Positions 42,003 through 50,375 of a stretch of DNA of 64,000 nt are shown one piece after another (the first letter of the stretch is position 1; each line of letters starts with the position of its first letter). Under the pieces are notes generated by a model, which was not told the origin of the DNA, did no database searches, and worked only from the letters and a program-made list of their open reading frames with translations. The translations under genes were made by a program, and so were the position numbers. The DNA is from a virus, in the IMG/VR virus record IMGVR_UViG_3300009183_000070, positions 1 to 64,000 of that record, one strand, 5' to 3'.

Positions 42003-43085
42003 ATGATACCAACAATATTCACTCTACTTGCTTCTGCTGTAGGATTTTGGGCTTTTTGCAAATACATCTTACTTGTTGAGATCAGAGTGGACTCTGATAT
42101 CTACAAGACTTTGTTTGATCATTTTAAGAATTCAAATAAATTTACCTTGAACGAAGAGTTTACATCGGAATCGAGACATCCAGTTCTTTACATAGCATTC
42201 GTTTTTTCTGATAAGACTCCTTGGTTTTTACTTTCACATAGTGAAAGATTGTTGCAGGCTGGTTGGCACGGTAAAGATCATGTCACCATGATTTTTTGTT
42301 TGCGTTGGAACTATAAGGCAATAAAGCAATTTCTTTCTCACGAATTAAAGGAATCAAGCCTTAAAACATTAGGAATTCCAGTCCGCATTTTGCTTCCTTA
42401 TAGTGTTGATAAAATTGGTTCAATTAAGCAAAAAGCTCCAGAGCCAATAATGAATCGTTCTTTATGGGGTGATATTGACGATGATATTTATGAGATGTTA
42501 CAAGGTAAAAGGTTAAAGACAGGTGCTATTTTGCATGGTCTGCCGGGAAATGGCAAAAGTAGTTTAGTTAAATATATTTCAACCAAATATAACTTGCCAA
42601 TCATGATTTTCACTCTAAATCCAGAGTGGAGCAATCATGATTTATTGATTATGTTTTCAAACATTCCCAAAAAATGCATTGTTTTAATGGAGGATTTTGA
42701 CAATTATTTTGACAAGAGACAATGCATTATGGGCTCATCTGATAAGGTTGGAGTTAAATTTACCTTTGATATTTTCTTGAATGGTCTTGATGGTGTTTAC
42801 AACACATATGAAAATGTCGTTTTTATCATGACTGCAAACGACATTGAAAAGATAGATGATGCCATCAAGCAAAGGCCTAGTAGGTTCAAGTTTCTAAAGC
42901 ATTTCCATAATCCAGATATGGAAACAAGATTGAAACTTCTTCCTCAAGATTGGGCGAAATCAACAGATGGGCTTAATCTTGATCAGATTTTCAAGATATC
43001 TGAATTGCATCGAAATGGATGCGAATTTGAATTGGCCTTACAGAAAATTGATCGTCGCCAACAGATTCAGCCTACTGTTGGCTGA
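42003..43085 (+). CDS. BCS1-like AAA+ ATPase
   Basis: 360 aa. An N-terminal membrane segment (TIFTLLASAVGFWAFCKYILLV) precedes a BCS1-type domain and then the AAA+ core: GLPGNGKSS Walker A (about residue 182), IVLMEDFDNYF Walker B, FIMTAND sensor 1, RPSRFKF with the Arg finger. BCS1-type proteins use ATP to move folded proteins across membranes in mitochondria; bacterial and phage copies are poorly understood. Orphan in a phage; interesting for membrane anchoring. The end overlaps a convergent gene. Confidence 0.75.
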   Translation: MIPTIFTLLASAVGFWAFCKYILLVEIRVDSDIYKTLFDHFKNSNKFTLNEEFTSESRHPVLYIAFVFSDKTPWFLLSHSERLLQAGWHGKDHVTMIFCLRWNYKAIKQFLSHELKESSLKTLGIPVRILLPYSVDKIGSIKQKAPEPIMNRSLWGDIDDDIYEMLQGKRLKTGAILHGLPGNGKSSLVKYISTKYNLPIMIFTLNPEWSNHDLLIMFSNIPKKCIVLMEDFDNYFDKRQCIMGSSDKVGVKFTFDIFLNGLDGVYNTYENVVFIMTANDIEKIDDAIKQRPSRFKFLKHFHNPDMETRLKLLPQDWAKSTDGLNLDQIFKISELHRNGCEFELALQKIDRRQQIQPTVG

Positions 43086-43707
43086 TCGTCCACATAAATT
43101 TATCATTGCTAAATGTGGCGACTCGTCCCAAGGTGTCTGCAACAGCTTGTTTTATTGGCGGATGAAACCAGTCATCTCCAACAAGTATTCCTCCTTGTTT
43201 GACTAGTTTTGAGTAGTTCGTAAGATCATTTTTAACCGAATCGTATTCGTGACCAGCATCGATGTATATAAAATCTGCTTGAATGCCATATTTTTTCAAA
43301 ACTAAAGCTCCATTTATTGAATCAATTGGAAATGGAGTAATATATTCTGTTGTTTCAGTGTGGATTACATTTGAAATAAACTGATCGTAAATTGTTGGCT
43401 TTCCATTTTTGAATTTGGAAATGGGTAAGTTTTCATCTTCGTGAGTCCAATGTTCGACAGAGCCGAGCCAAGTATCAATGCAAAGAATTTCTGTATTAAG
43501 ACCTAATCTTTTACATATTTTTGCCATGTTGATGGCCGATCTTCCTTTCCATGATCCAACCTCAATAATTCTTTGAGGTTTGAAATTTTGAATTACAAAA
43601 TCAAAGATTGGAGAATCGCTTGCCCAGCCCTGCAAGTCAATTTCTAGAGGTTGAAAATCTGCATATATGTCGTGATTTCCATAAATTATTTTCCTCATTT
43701 CTTTCAT
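43072..43707 (-). CDS. Class I SAM methyltransferase
   Basis: 211 aa. RIIEVGSWKGRSAINMAKI (motif I), LCIDTWLGS, GIQADFIYIDAGHEYDSVKNDL and GGILVGDDWFHP match the methyltransferase_24/CmcI-like family. The metal-type Asp residues are intact. Acceptor unknown, probably a sugar or small molecule. Overlaps the AAA gene convergently. Confidence 0.72.
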   Translation of the reverse strand: MKEMRKIIYGNHDIYADFQPLEIDLQGWASDSPIFDFVIQNFKPQRIIEVGSWKGRSAINMAKICKRLGLNTEILCIDTWLGSVEHWTHEDENLPISKFKNGKPTIYDQFISNVIHTETTEYITPFPIDSINGALVLKKYGIQADFIYIDAGHEYDSVKNDLTNYSKLVKQGGILVGDDWFHPPIKQAVADTLGRVATFSNDKFMWTISQQ

Positions 43708-43728
43708 GAAAACTTTCTCCCTCTAAAT

Positions 43729-45018
43729 CTAAATTAGAGTAAAGTCAACAAATTCAATCTCCATGAATTCTCTAGGGAATTTAATTCCACTTGCATATTC
43801 TGAATTACTACTGCTATTCCATTTTTCCTTAATCCTTTTAAGGATAACGGGATTGTGTGCGAAAAATAGTTCTACCTCCCTTGTCATGATTTTTTCATTT
43901 TGAATAGTAAGACCAGCAGCCTTGAAAAGCCTATGATAAGCTGTTAATGGGTCGAGAAGTCGGTTTGTTAAAGTAGGTTTGATTCCCATTCCAAAAAGCT
44001 CATCTTCGCTGAATATCAAATGAAGAAAGGCTTTGTTGACTTGAAGATGTGTGTGGCATCCATGTCTGCTTGTCCAAGGATGGCATCTTATAAAAATCTT
44101 TCCTGTTGGGTTTTTTACGGAAATTATTTTCTGGAATGATTTTTCAAATTCTTGTGCATGATCGATAATATCGTGAATGATAATAGCATCATATGGCCCT
44201 TCTTTCTCGATATCGCTCCATTTGTCTGAATAGATGAGTGATTTATCTTGGCAATATTTGCTCCAGTTATCACTTTTTTCAATGTCATATGACACAAATT
44301 TTTTGGTGTTGAATAAAGTTTTAGCAACATAGCCGACATGTCCTTCTTTGCATCCAAATTGAAGAACATTTTTTTCTAACAGATCAACTTTGACCAAAGT
44401 ACTTAGAATTGCCGCTGCCTGATGCAGTTTTTCTTCTTCGTTGTCATGAACGATGTCTCCTTCTTCCATTGCTTCTGGCCAATGATCGCTTTTCATAAGG
44501 AACCGTAAATCTGTGAATTCTTTGAGTGAGTCATTGCTTGTAATTGTGACTTCATTCACTAAGTTTTCCTGATCAAGGAATTTCTGCATGAATGCTTTGA
44601 GAGAGTCCAATGTTTGGATGAAGTGTTGAACATCTTTTATTTCACTTTCTGTGTAGTTTTTGTGTTGTTGGTTTACTTTTCTAGGTGCCATTTTCTTTTG
44701 AATTTGAGTTTGGTCTGGAAACATGAAGTTGGGGAATGGTGGTTGCATGGGAGGCATCCCTTGCATTTGTGGAGGATAAGGAGGCATTCCATGCATTTGT
44801 GGAGGATAAGGAGGCATCCCTTGCATTTGTGGATGGAATGGAATTGGGAGGTTTTGAGGCGAGGCGGGTTGCCTTGATGCTAAATTTACCTTATCAGGAG
44901 AAGTTGCATTTTTTTGTGCTTCTTCTTTTTTTATCTTTTCCAATTCCTGCTTCATAAGTTCGTGTCTTTTCCTGAACTCACGGAATTCTTTGCCTACTTC
45001 TTCATTATTTTCGCTCAT
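43729..45018 (-). CDS. Methyltransferase-like protein with Pro-rich repeat N-terminus
   Basis: 429 aa from ATG 45018. Residues about 45-95 are Pro/Met-rich with PPYPPQM(Q/H)GM repeats. The rest has a SAM-like fold: KNVLQFGCKEGHVGYVAKTLF, VSYDIEKS, YDAIIIHDIIDHAQEFEKS, GKIFIRCHPWTSRHG, in line with class I methyltransferases. The Pro-rich arm may bind a partner. Function is not certain. Divergent from 45072. Confidence 0.6.
   Translation of the reverse strand: MSENNEEVGKEFREFRKRHELMKQELEKIKKEEAQKNATSPDKVNLASRQPASPQNLPIPFHPQMQGMPPYPPQMHGMPPYPPQMQGMPPMQPPFPNFMFPDQTQIQKKMAPRKVNQQHKNYTESEIKDVQHFIQTLDSLKAFMQKFLDQENLVNEVTITSNDSLKEFTDLRFLMKSDHWPEAMEEGDIVHDNEEEKLHQAAAILSTLVKVDLLEKNVLQFGCKEGHVGYVAKTLFNTKKFVSYDIEKSDNWSKYCQDKSLIYSDKWSDIEKEGPYDAIIIHDIIDHAQEFEKSFQKIISVKNPTGKIFIRCHPWTSRHGCHTHLQVNKAFLHLIFSEDELFGMGIKPTLTNRLLDPLTAYHRLFKAAGLTIQNEKIMTREVELFFAHNPVILKRIKEKWNSSSNSEYASGIKFPREFMEIEFVDFTLI
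44750..44833 (-). repeat. Tandem 30-nt repeat encoding PPYPPQMxGM
   Basis: Three units of about 30 nt (period starts at 44750, 44780, 44810) code for repeats of the Pro/Met-rich arm on the minus strand. Confidence 0.85.
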
Positions 45019-45044
45019 GGTGAACTCTTTTATGGTTAGAAATT

Positions 45045-45058
45045 CGTCACTAAATGAC
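45045..45058 (+). promoter_or_regulatory. Leader inverted repeat in divergent region
   Basis: TTAGAAATTCGTCA-CTAAA-TGAC; GTCA 45046-45049 pairs with TGAC 45055-45058. TTAGAAATYCGTCA is shared with the infC leader. A TATATAT follows at 45063-45069 before ATG 45072. Confidence 0.5.
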
Positions 45059-45071
45059 AAAGTATATATCC

Positions 45072-45341
45072 ATGAAAAAATTACAAGTTTTGTCTGATTA
45101 TAGCGAAGAGTTTAAGCGTGAGATAAAATATCTTTCTGTTGATGGTGAGATTTTTGATTGGGGTATGGATTTGGATTCTTTGGCTGAGGCCAAAAAAGTG
45201 ATTTCTCAGCATAGGGATTTGGCAGAATCTGTTTCTATGTCAATTATCAATCACTTTCTTGAAAGTTTTTCAGATTTTATTGGTCAGCAAATATCACTCA
45301 GAAAATTACTCGATTCAATCGAGAAGGGGTTTATTGAATGA
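45072..45341 (+). CDS. Unknown small protein
   Basis: 89 aa from ATG 45072. Helical and acidic (LDSLAEAKKVISQHRDLAESVSMSIINHFLESF). No clear ribosome site (TATATATCC just upstream), so it may be leaderless. It overlaps the SET gene by 4 nt (ATGA). Confidence 0.55.
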   Translation: MKKLQVLSDYSEEFKREIKYLSVDGEIFDWGMDLDSLAEAKKVISQHRDLAESVSMSIINHFLESFSDFIGQQISLRKLLDSIEKGFIE

Positions 45342-45871
45342 TTCTTTTTGAAGAAAATGATGATAGGTTTTATATAAAAGAATCTACATTGCAAAATGCT
45401 GGCAAGGGTGTTTTTGCATCTCGTGATATTTCTAAAGACGAATATTTGCCCATTTCTGGAGTTATGGTCAAAAGAGACTCGGATGCAGATCAATGCACAT
45501 ATTTTTTCAATTCCTATAAATTTGCAGCTAATGTCAAGAGATGTGGCGATATGGTTGATATAGGAGAAAATGTCATAGTTCCTCTTGGCTTTGCAGCCAT
45601 AGTCAACCACATCAATGATCAGAGGCAATCTGTTGAAATCAGATATGTTGGCGATCAGTTTCCACAAAAGTCTTCTCATTCTGGAAAAGCTGTTTATTGG
45701 TTTATCAGAGATGTGAAAAAAGACGAGGAAATTTTTGGCAACTATGGCAAAGGATGGAACGATGTCCTCAATTGGGCCAACGATGTCAGATCAACTAATC
45801 AAATAGAAAAGCAAGATTGGGAAAAGTTTATTTTGATTGATCTTTATGGACTCAAAGAATTGGTTCAATAA
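45338..45871 (+). CDS. SET-domain protein
   Basis: 177 aa. The SET fold is visible: YIKESTLQNAGKGVFASRDISKDEYL (the entry GKGVFA), AAIVNHINDQRQSVEI (the NH motif), and DVKKDEEIFGNYGKGWND (the YG-type catalytic and cofactor motif). SET proteins are lysine methyltransferases with SAM. Rare in phages; targets may be host or phage proteins. It ends just before a vWA-like gene and overlaps the upstream small gene. Confidence 0.7.
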   Translation: MILFEENDDRFYIKESTLQNAGKGVFASRDISKDEYLPISGVMVKRDSDADQCTYFFNSYKFAANVKRCGDMVDIGENVIVPLGFAAIVNHINDQRQSVEIRYVGDQFPQKSSHSGKAVYWFIRDVKKDEEIFGNYGKGWNDVLNWANDVRSTNQIEKQDWEKFILIDLYGLKELVQ

Positions 45872-45886
45872 TTATTTGGAGAGAAA

Positions 45887-46420
45887 TTGGAAAAATTTGA
45901 TTTTAGTAGGCGCAAGATTGTCGGCTTGGTTTTTGATTTATCAATCAGGCATGATAAGAATGGGCAGAGAATAATTGATTTGGTCAAAGAATCATTGAAA
46001 AAAAGAGTCGTCGATAATGACGAAGACTTGTTTTTCTTTGTGTCCAATTTATCGAATAAGATGCCAAAAGGTGTTGGAGAGACCATTCAACAGATTGATT
46101 CATATGATGATCCAATAGATTTTAATTATGGACAATCAGTAAAGTACATTATTAATTGCTTTGATGATTCAGTTGAAGATGTGGACAAGATTTTTCTTGC
46201 TATTACAGATAGATTTGATAAAAAATATAAAGGTCATTACAAATCTGTTTTTGATATAAGTAATTCAAAAAACATGGAAATTAAGGTGATTTATTTGGGA
46301 GTTGGCAATCATTATGATAAAGATGTTTTAGAAAAAGAAATTTCCAATCGAGGTGGCTATTTTGCTCATGTTGATGATTTGAAAAATTTAATTGATATTC
46401 TTAAAAAAGCAGGGGTGTAA
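45887..46420 (+). CDS. von Willebrand A-like protein
   Basis: 177 aa, TTG start behind GGAGAG at 45878-45883. KIVGLVFDLSIRHDKNG resembles the strand with the MIDAS DxSxS motif (DLSIR); KIFLAITDRFDKKY is the distal strand with TD; IKVIYLGVG near the end is a typical vWA strand. The MIDAS is partial. vWA domains bind partners through metal ions and often work with AAA+ ATPases. A BCS1-like ATPase is encoded 3 kb upstream. The GT2 gene follows 2 nt later. Confidence 0.5.
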   Translation: MEKFDFSRRKIVGLVFDLSIRHDKNGQRIIDLVKESLKKRVVDNDEDLFFFVSNLSNKMPKGVGETIQQIDSYDDPIDFNYGQSVKYIINCFDDSVEDVDKIFLAITDRFDKKYKGHYKSVFDISNSKNMEIKVIYLGVGNHYDKDVLEKEISNRGGYFAHVDDLKNLIDILKKAGV

Positions 46421-46422
46421 AG

Positions 46423-47196
46423 ATGACAGATAAAGTGTTTGTTGCAAAAACGATAGAGTCGAAACCTTTTTATATGTCTCCTGTTGAAATTATCATTCCT
46501 TTTCATAATGAGCAGTCCAAAGTAATATCTTTGATTAATGATATTTTTATAACTGTGCAAAAAAATCGCTATCTGATAACATTAGTTGATGATGGTTCTG
46601 GAAATAAAGATTTCACTAAGGAATTAGAAAAAAAGAAAATACCCGGATTACGATTCTTGAATCATGATGATTGCAAAGGATTTGGTGCTTCTGTAAATAC
46701 TGCTCTCAAAAATCCATTCAGCAATCAAATTCCATTTGTTGCCATATTGCACTCTGATGTGCGTATTCGTGATCAAAACTGGCTTTTCAATCTGGGTCAA
46801 ACCTTGTCTTCTCTTAAGCAAACAGGCGTTAAAATGATCTCTTCTTTAACCGACAATCCAGTTGTCGAAAATGAGTTTTTGAAAGCAAGTCATGGAGAGA
46901 AGAAAAAAGATCATGTTTTAACAGATGGCTTTTTACCAATGTACTGTGTTTTATCACATAGAGATTTATTTAACAGGGTTGGTTTTTTGAAAGAATATCC
47001 ATATGCGGGTGGAGAGGTGGAAGATTTCGCACAAAGAATGAAAAAAATGGGATTTAAGCAGGGAGTTTGCGGAAGCAGTTGGGTACAGCATGAAGGAAGA
47101 GGAACCCTATCACAGTTTGCAAAAAATAAAAAAGTTCAAGAAATATTGCGAAATGTCGAGAATGAAAGAAACAAAGAGTATAAAAATGGTAGTTGA
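46423..47196 (+). CDS. Family 2 glycosyltransferase
   Basis: 257 aa. VEIIIPFHNEQSKVISLIN, ITLVDDGSGNKDF, KGFGASVNTAL and AILHSDVRIRDQNW match GT-A. A GGEVEDFAQRMKKMG segment fits the catalytic ED. It transfers sugar from a nucleotide donor. Another of the seven or so sugar-transferase genes here. Confidence 0.8.
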   Translation: MTDKVFVAKTIESKPFYMSPVEIIIPFHNEQSKVISLINDIFITVQKNRYLITLVDDGSGNKDFTKELEKKKIPGLRFLNHDDCKGFGASVNTALKNPFSNQIPFVAILHSDVRIRDQNWLFNLGQTLSSLKQTGVKMISSLTDNPVVENEFLKASHGEKKKDHVLTDGFLPMYCVLSHRDLFNRVGFLKEYPYAGGEVEDFAQRMKKMGFKQGVCGSSWVQHEGRGTLSQFAKNKKVQEILRNVENERNKEYKNGS

Positions 47197-47200
47197 ATAG

Positions 47201-47210
47201 TGTATATACT
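47201..47210 (+). promoter_or_regulatory. AT-rich promoter before a small monocistronic gene
   Basis: TGTATATACT lies 26 nt before ATG 47236, followed by an excellent AGGAGG at 47225-47230. With the terminator at 47417 it forms a one-gene unit. Confidence 0.4.
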
Positions 47211-47235
47211 ATGATCAGATTCATAGGAGGTCATA

Positions 47236-47391
47236 ATGCGTTGCAAAAAAAATGACGGCACTTTCACAACTACTACTTGGAAATTTTACACAGCAGCTTG
47301 CTCAAAAGTTCAACAGTCTCTTGGAATTTGCTCTGGTGTATCAGGTGCGTGGGTTCCCGCTGTGACTGTTTGCAATCTTCGTCTTTTCTGA
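47236..47391 (+). CDS. Small 51-aa four-cysteine protein
   Basis: MRCKKNDGTFTTTTWKFYTA..., 51 aa. Cysteines at 3, 22, 32 and 46 and a WKFY aromatic patch; no signal peptide or membrane helix. The AGGAGG ribosome site is the strongest in the region, and the gene has a promoter and a terminator of its own. Likely made in large amounts. No family known to me. Could be a decoration or a host-interaction protein. Confidence 0.65.
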   Translation: MRCKKNDGTFTTTTWKFYTAACSKVQQSLGICSGVSGAWVPAVTVCNLRLF

Positions 47392-47416
47392 TTTCTATTT
47401 TCCAATTATTTCCATG

Positions 47417-47449
47417 AATCATGGCTGGTTACCCAGCCATGATTTTTTT
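47417..47449 (+). terminator. Intrinsic terminator
   Basis: AATCATGGCTGG, loop TTAC, CCAGCCATGATT, then T-run: a perfect 12-bp stem. Ends the small 51-aa gene. Confidence 0.9.
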
Positions 47450-47473
47450 GTTGACTTGATATTTGAATATTTG

Positions 47474-47483
47474 TAATATAAAT
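47474..47483 (+). promoter_or_regulatory. TAATATAAAT promoter-like element
   Basis: TAATATAAAT at 47474, identical to the element before the sigma factor at 57266. It lies 25 nt before the ATG at 47509, with a GAGGG ribosome site between. Confidence 0.4.
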
Positions 47484-47508
47484 CCTCTATGTCCAAGAGG
47501 GTTTTTTG

Positions 47509-48156
47509 ATGCTTTCTTTTGTTCTGGCTTGTTTTTCTTATTTCAACAATAATTTTTTTGAAAATCATCTTGTTATTCCTGAATTACAAATTGATCTGAC
47601 CAAAAAATTCGCAATGCGTTTTGATGGGATTACAAATCAGCTTGTCGTTGGAAGCGGCATCTTGCATGTAAAAAATAAATATGATTTTTCAAATCATGTA
47701 TTGCACGAAATGATTCATATTGACAACCATATAAATCACATTGAAGATGTGAACAACAACCAATATCACACCATGAAGTTTGCAAGCCATGCATTAAGAA
47801 TTGGACTTGGTGTCCAGAAAGATAAAAATCAAGGATGGTCACTTACCAAAATAATCGCACAAGGCAAGATGAGAAAAGATTTCAAAATAAATCATGAAGC
47901 CAATCGCAAAATGAATGATTTAGTTGAGAATTTAGACTTTGATGAAAAAAATTATTTGAATTGTTTGGAATTGCTGATTGGACAGGCAAAGCTTTTGAAG
48001 CCAAGCAAATTATTTTTTCTTAAATATGAATGTTCATGTCCGCCACCACACAACTCAATCAGGTCTGGCAGAAGACCTGATGGCAATAATCCAATTGATA
48101 TAATTTGCGATCATTGTAAATATAAGTTTATTTGTGTTTCTCCTTTAGATGACTGA
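47509..48156 (+). CDS. SprT-like zinc metalloprotein
   Basis: 215 aa. HVLHEMIHIDNHINHI contains the HExxH zinc site (HEMIH, residues about 65-69) with a further His. QYHTMKFASHALRIGLG is like the SprT core after HExxH. The C-terminus CSCPPP...ICDHCKYKF is a zinc ribbon. SprT-like proteins cut protein-DNA crosslinks or bind DNA. Start ATG 47509. Confidence 0.7.
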   Translation: MLSFVLACFSYFNNNFFENHLVIPELQIDLTKKFAMRFDGITNQLVVGSGILHVKNKYDFSNHVLHEMIHIDNHINHIEDVNNNQYHTMKFASHALRIGLGVQKDKNQGWSLTKIIAQGKMRKDFKINHEANRKMNDLVENLDFDEKNYLNCLELLIGQAKLLKPSKLFFLKYECSCPPPHNSIRSGRRPDGNNPIDIICDHCKYKFICVSPLDD

Positions 48157-48535
48157 CATGCGGCATTTCAAACTCAGCATCTGGATCAATTCTTTTGATG
48201 ACTTTTTGAAAGACTAGGTAAAGTATTGTCGTGATAATCGTGAACTCAAGGAATGAGTTCAAAAGATTGCCTACTTCTATGTCCATTCCTTCTATTGGCG
48301 TAAAGACAAGGTGCCTCCAGTTGCCACTTGTTTTGGATAGAAGGAAATTAATTATTGGCATGAGGAATGATTCGGTTATAGAAGAAGCAAATTTCTGTGT
48401 TTGAGTCGCCAAAACAAGGGCCAATGCCATGACAAAGAAGTTTTTCTTGTAAGCGAAATTCTTGTATTCGTTGAATTCTTGCTTCAGTTTGTCTTGACTG
48501 ATGAAATTTTTCTCAGTCGAAGAATTTTCCTGCAT
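48128..48535 (-). CDS. MscL-like mechanosensitive channel protein
   Basis: 135 aa. EFNEYKNFAYKKNFFVMALALVLATQTQKFASSITESFLMPIINFLL resembles MscL TM1 (EFreFAmrGNVvdLAvgvIIGaAFgkiVsSlv...iMPp). A second span (LNSFLEFTIITTILYLVFQKVIKRI) and a basic/acidic tail fit. MscL is a pressure-release channel. A phage copy is unusual and could help in lysis or turgor control. Not certain: the pore residues differ. Confidence 0.55.
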   Translation of the reverse strand: MQENSSTEKNFISQDKLKQEFNEYKNFAYKKNFFVMALALVLATQTQKFASSITESFLMPIINFLLSKTSGNWRHLVFTPIEGMDIEVGNLLNSFLEFTIITTILYLVFQKVIKRIDPDAEFEMPHVSHLKEKHK

Positions 48536-48585
48536 TGCTTAAACTCCATTTTACTTCCAAACAAAAACCGTGTATGGTCGCTATT

Positions 48586-48604
48586 GCCATCATCGTGTGA
48601 TGGC
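48586..48604 (+). other. Hairpin upstream of ParB-like gene
   Basis: GCCATCA (48586-48592) pairs perfectly with TGATGGC (48598-48604), loop 5 nt. It lies in the 178-nt gap between the MscL-like and ParB-like genes. A related TCTGTC...GACAGA (48658-48681) follows; no protein gene is seen in this gap. Confidence 0.4.
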
Positions 48605-48713
48605 GCTGTTCATAGATCATTATACCTGATCCGTGACTCATGGGCAATTCTTGTAAATCTGTCGTGATTCAACAGGACAGAATGGAACCGCTATTTTTAG
48701 CCGGGGAGGCACG

Positions 48714-49979
48714 ATGTCTACCAATATGATCAATTCAAGAAGCTCGTCAAAGGATGATGGGCTAAAGATGATGCAAATGCCGAATGGCACTAAGCATCTG
48801 ACTGGGAATCTCTACATGATTCCATTTGCCAGCATTCGTTCTCCGCAAAACAATCCTCGTCTCTTGACTGAACAGGGCAGGAATGACCTTCTTGATAGGG
48901 AGCTTTCGAGTCAGCTTCGTGATTCGATTCGTCGTAACACCTTGCTTAATCCGCTTGTTTGTCGATGGGTTATCGAGGATGGCAAAGCCATCCCAACAAT
49001 AGTAGGTGGTGATCGTCGTCATCGGGCCTTGGATGTTCTTATTAGGCAGAAGGTTGAGGTCGTTGACCCTCGCAGCCCTCGACATAGCGATAACGGGCAT
49101 TTTGTCAATTCTTCGGTAACAACAGCCGATCTTGCTTACGAATTTGTGCCATGCCAAGTTTTTATTTGTAACGATGACATTGATGCACTCACTTTAGCAT
49201 GGGCAGAAAATAAGAACAGGATTAACTTAACTGATGGCCATGAGATAGCCCAAGTTATCCAGCTTCGTGAGAATGTGGCTACAGATTCTCAGATAGTTGA
49301 TATTCTCCAGCGCAACCAAAAATGGCTTGCCGATACTGACAGGTTGATTGCTTCTCTTGATTCTCACACCTTGACCGACTTGCTTGAAGGCCGTCTGGAA
49401 AGGACCGCTGCTGTTGAATTGGCCGCAATTGAAGATCTTGCTGTTCGTGACAGCGTAAGGCTTGAAGCAAACGAACAGGCAGTAGCATCTTGGTCGAAGA
49501 AGATTAATCGTTTGAGGAACAAGGCTGATGCTGCCAATGCCAATATTGAGAGAGCAGAAGGCAAAATAGTGCTTGCCATGGACGATGAGGAAGTCGAAGA
49601 GGCAAGGGAGGAGCTTGCAGTAGCACAGGCAAATTCCCGTGATGCTCGAAGAGAAATGTTTGAGAACGAAAATCCAGTTACAACAACTGGTAATATTAGG
49701 ACTGCATCAAGATCACAAACAGGATCAGTTCCAACTACTGGAAACAAGCGTGGACCAAAGGGTGGTTCAAGGAAGATGAGGGAATCCAAGATTCAGGAGG
49801 GTCTTGAGTTCTTCGTGAATCTGGTGAAATCTAAAGGTCTTCCTCCTGATGCCTCTTTCACAGCAGATGTAAACGCCATTAAACTTGTGGCCAACATCTT
49901 CCGTGATAATATTATCGGCAACAATCCTGATTGGATGGGAACCCTGAGACGGTTCTACTCAGATCGTGATTCAAAATGA
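48714..49979 (+). CDS. ParB-like nuclease-domain protein
   Basis: 421 aa. The N-terminal ParB/Srx-type domain has the strand LYMIPFASIRSPQNNPR and the motif TIVGGDRRHRALDVL (GxRRxRA). A middle helical part (ALTLAWAENKNRINLTDGHEIAQVIQL) leads to a coiled coil (IERAEGKIVLAMDDEEVEEAREELAVA) and a basic C-terminus. ParB binds CTP and DNA in partition; phage members often regulate or cut DNA. GGGGAGG at 48702-48708 precedes the ATG. GC is higher than its neighbours. Confidence 0.75.
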   Translation: MSTNMINSRSSSKDDGLKMMQMPNGTKHLTGNLYMIPFASIRSPQNNPRLLTEQGRNDLLDRELSSQLRDSIRRNTLLNPLVCRWVIEDGKAIPTIVGGDRRHRALDVLIRQKVEVVDPRSPRHSDNGHFVNSSVTTADLAYEFVPCQVFICNDDIDALTLAWAENKNRINLTDGHEIAQVIQLRENVATDSQIVDILQRNQKWLADTDRLIASLDSHTLTDLLEGRLERTAAVELAAIEDLAVRDSVRLEANEQAVASWSKKINRLRNKADAANANIERAEGKIVLAMDDEEVEEAREELAVAQANSRDARREMFENENPVTTTGNIRTASRSQTGSVPTTGNKRGPKGGSRKMRESKIQEGLEFFVNLVKSKGLPPDASFTADVNAIKLVANIFRDNIIGNNPDWMGTLRRFYSDRDSK

Positions 49980-49999
49980 TAAATTAAATTGTTTGAATA

Positions 50000-50038
50000 A
50001 ATGCAAACAGGCCAAAAGCCTGTTTGCATTTATTTTTG
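50000..50038 (+). terminator. Intrinsic terminator
   Basis: AAATGCAAACAGGC, loop CAAAA, GCCTGTTTGCATTT then a T-rich tail; perfect 14-bp stem. Ends the ParB-like gene. Confidence 0.9.
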
Positions 50039-50063
50039 ATAAATGATTTGAATATATATTTTG

Positions 50064-50372
50064 ATGATTAAATCTTGCCCATTTTGTGGTCACAGTTTGC
50101 AAAAAGAATTGCAAGATGGTTTGACATCTTGCTGCAATTGTGAACAGGTATTCGATACGAGCGAATTAAACAAACTATTGTCTGCTTCTTGGTTGGTTCG
50201 CAAGAACCATTATAATCGAGAGCAACTTAAATGGCACACCAAATTGGATGACGAACTAATCACTTTGGTTATGACATTTGTTTCAGAAAATAGTTATTCA
50301 CATCAGGAATTTGTTCAATTCCTGAAAAGATTAGGTCGATTTGCCATTCATCAAAAATCAGCCAATCGATGA
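50064..50372 (+). CDS. Zinc-ribbon protein
   Basis: 102 aa from ATG 50064. CPFCGHSLQKE...TSCCNCEQVF is a CxxC...CxxC zinc ribbon, and a C-terminal helical part (LITLVMTFVSENSYSHQEFVQFLKRLG) follows. AATATATATTTTG lies just upstream with no ribosome site, so it may be leaderless. Convergent with csrA. Confidence 0.65.
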   Translation: MIKSCPFCGHSLQKELQDGLTSCCNCEQVFDTSELNKLLSASWLVRKNHYNREQLKWHTKLDDELITLVMTFVSENSYSHQEFVQFLKRLGRFAIHQKSANR

Positions 50373-50375
50373 TTT

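Noticed and set aside
42003-46420. A MoxR-vWA type defence or chaperone system
   Set aside because: The ATPase is BCS1-like, not MoxR, and the vWA gene is 3 kb away with minus-strand genes between; only co-occurrence is noted.
48401-48667. Plus-strand frame of 88 aa over the MscL-like gene start
   Set aside because: No ribosome site; overlaps the conserved N-terminus of the MscL-like gene and the hairpin region.
49364-49789. Minus-strand frame of 141 aa, Ser/Ala/Leu-rich
   Set aside because: Antisense to the ParB-like gene in a higher-GC stretch, which has fewer chance stops. No motif or ribosome site.
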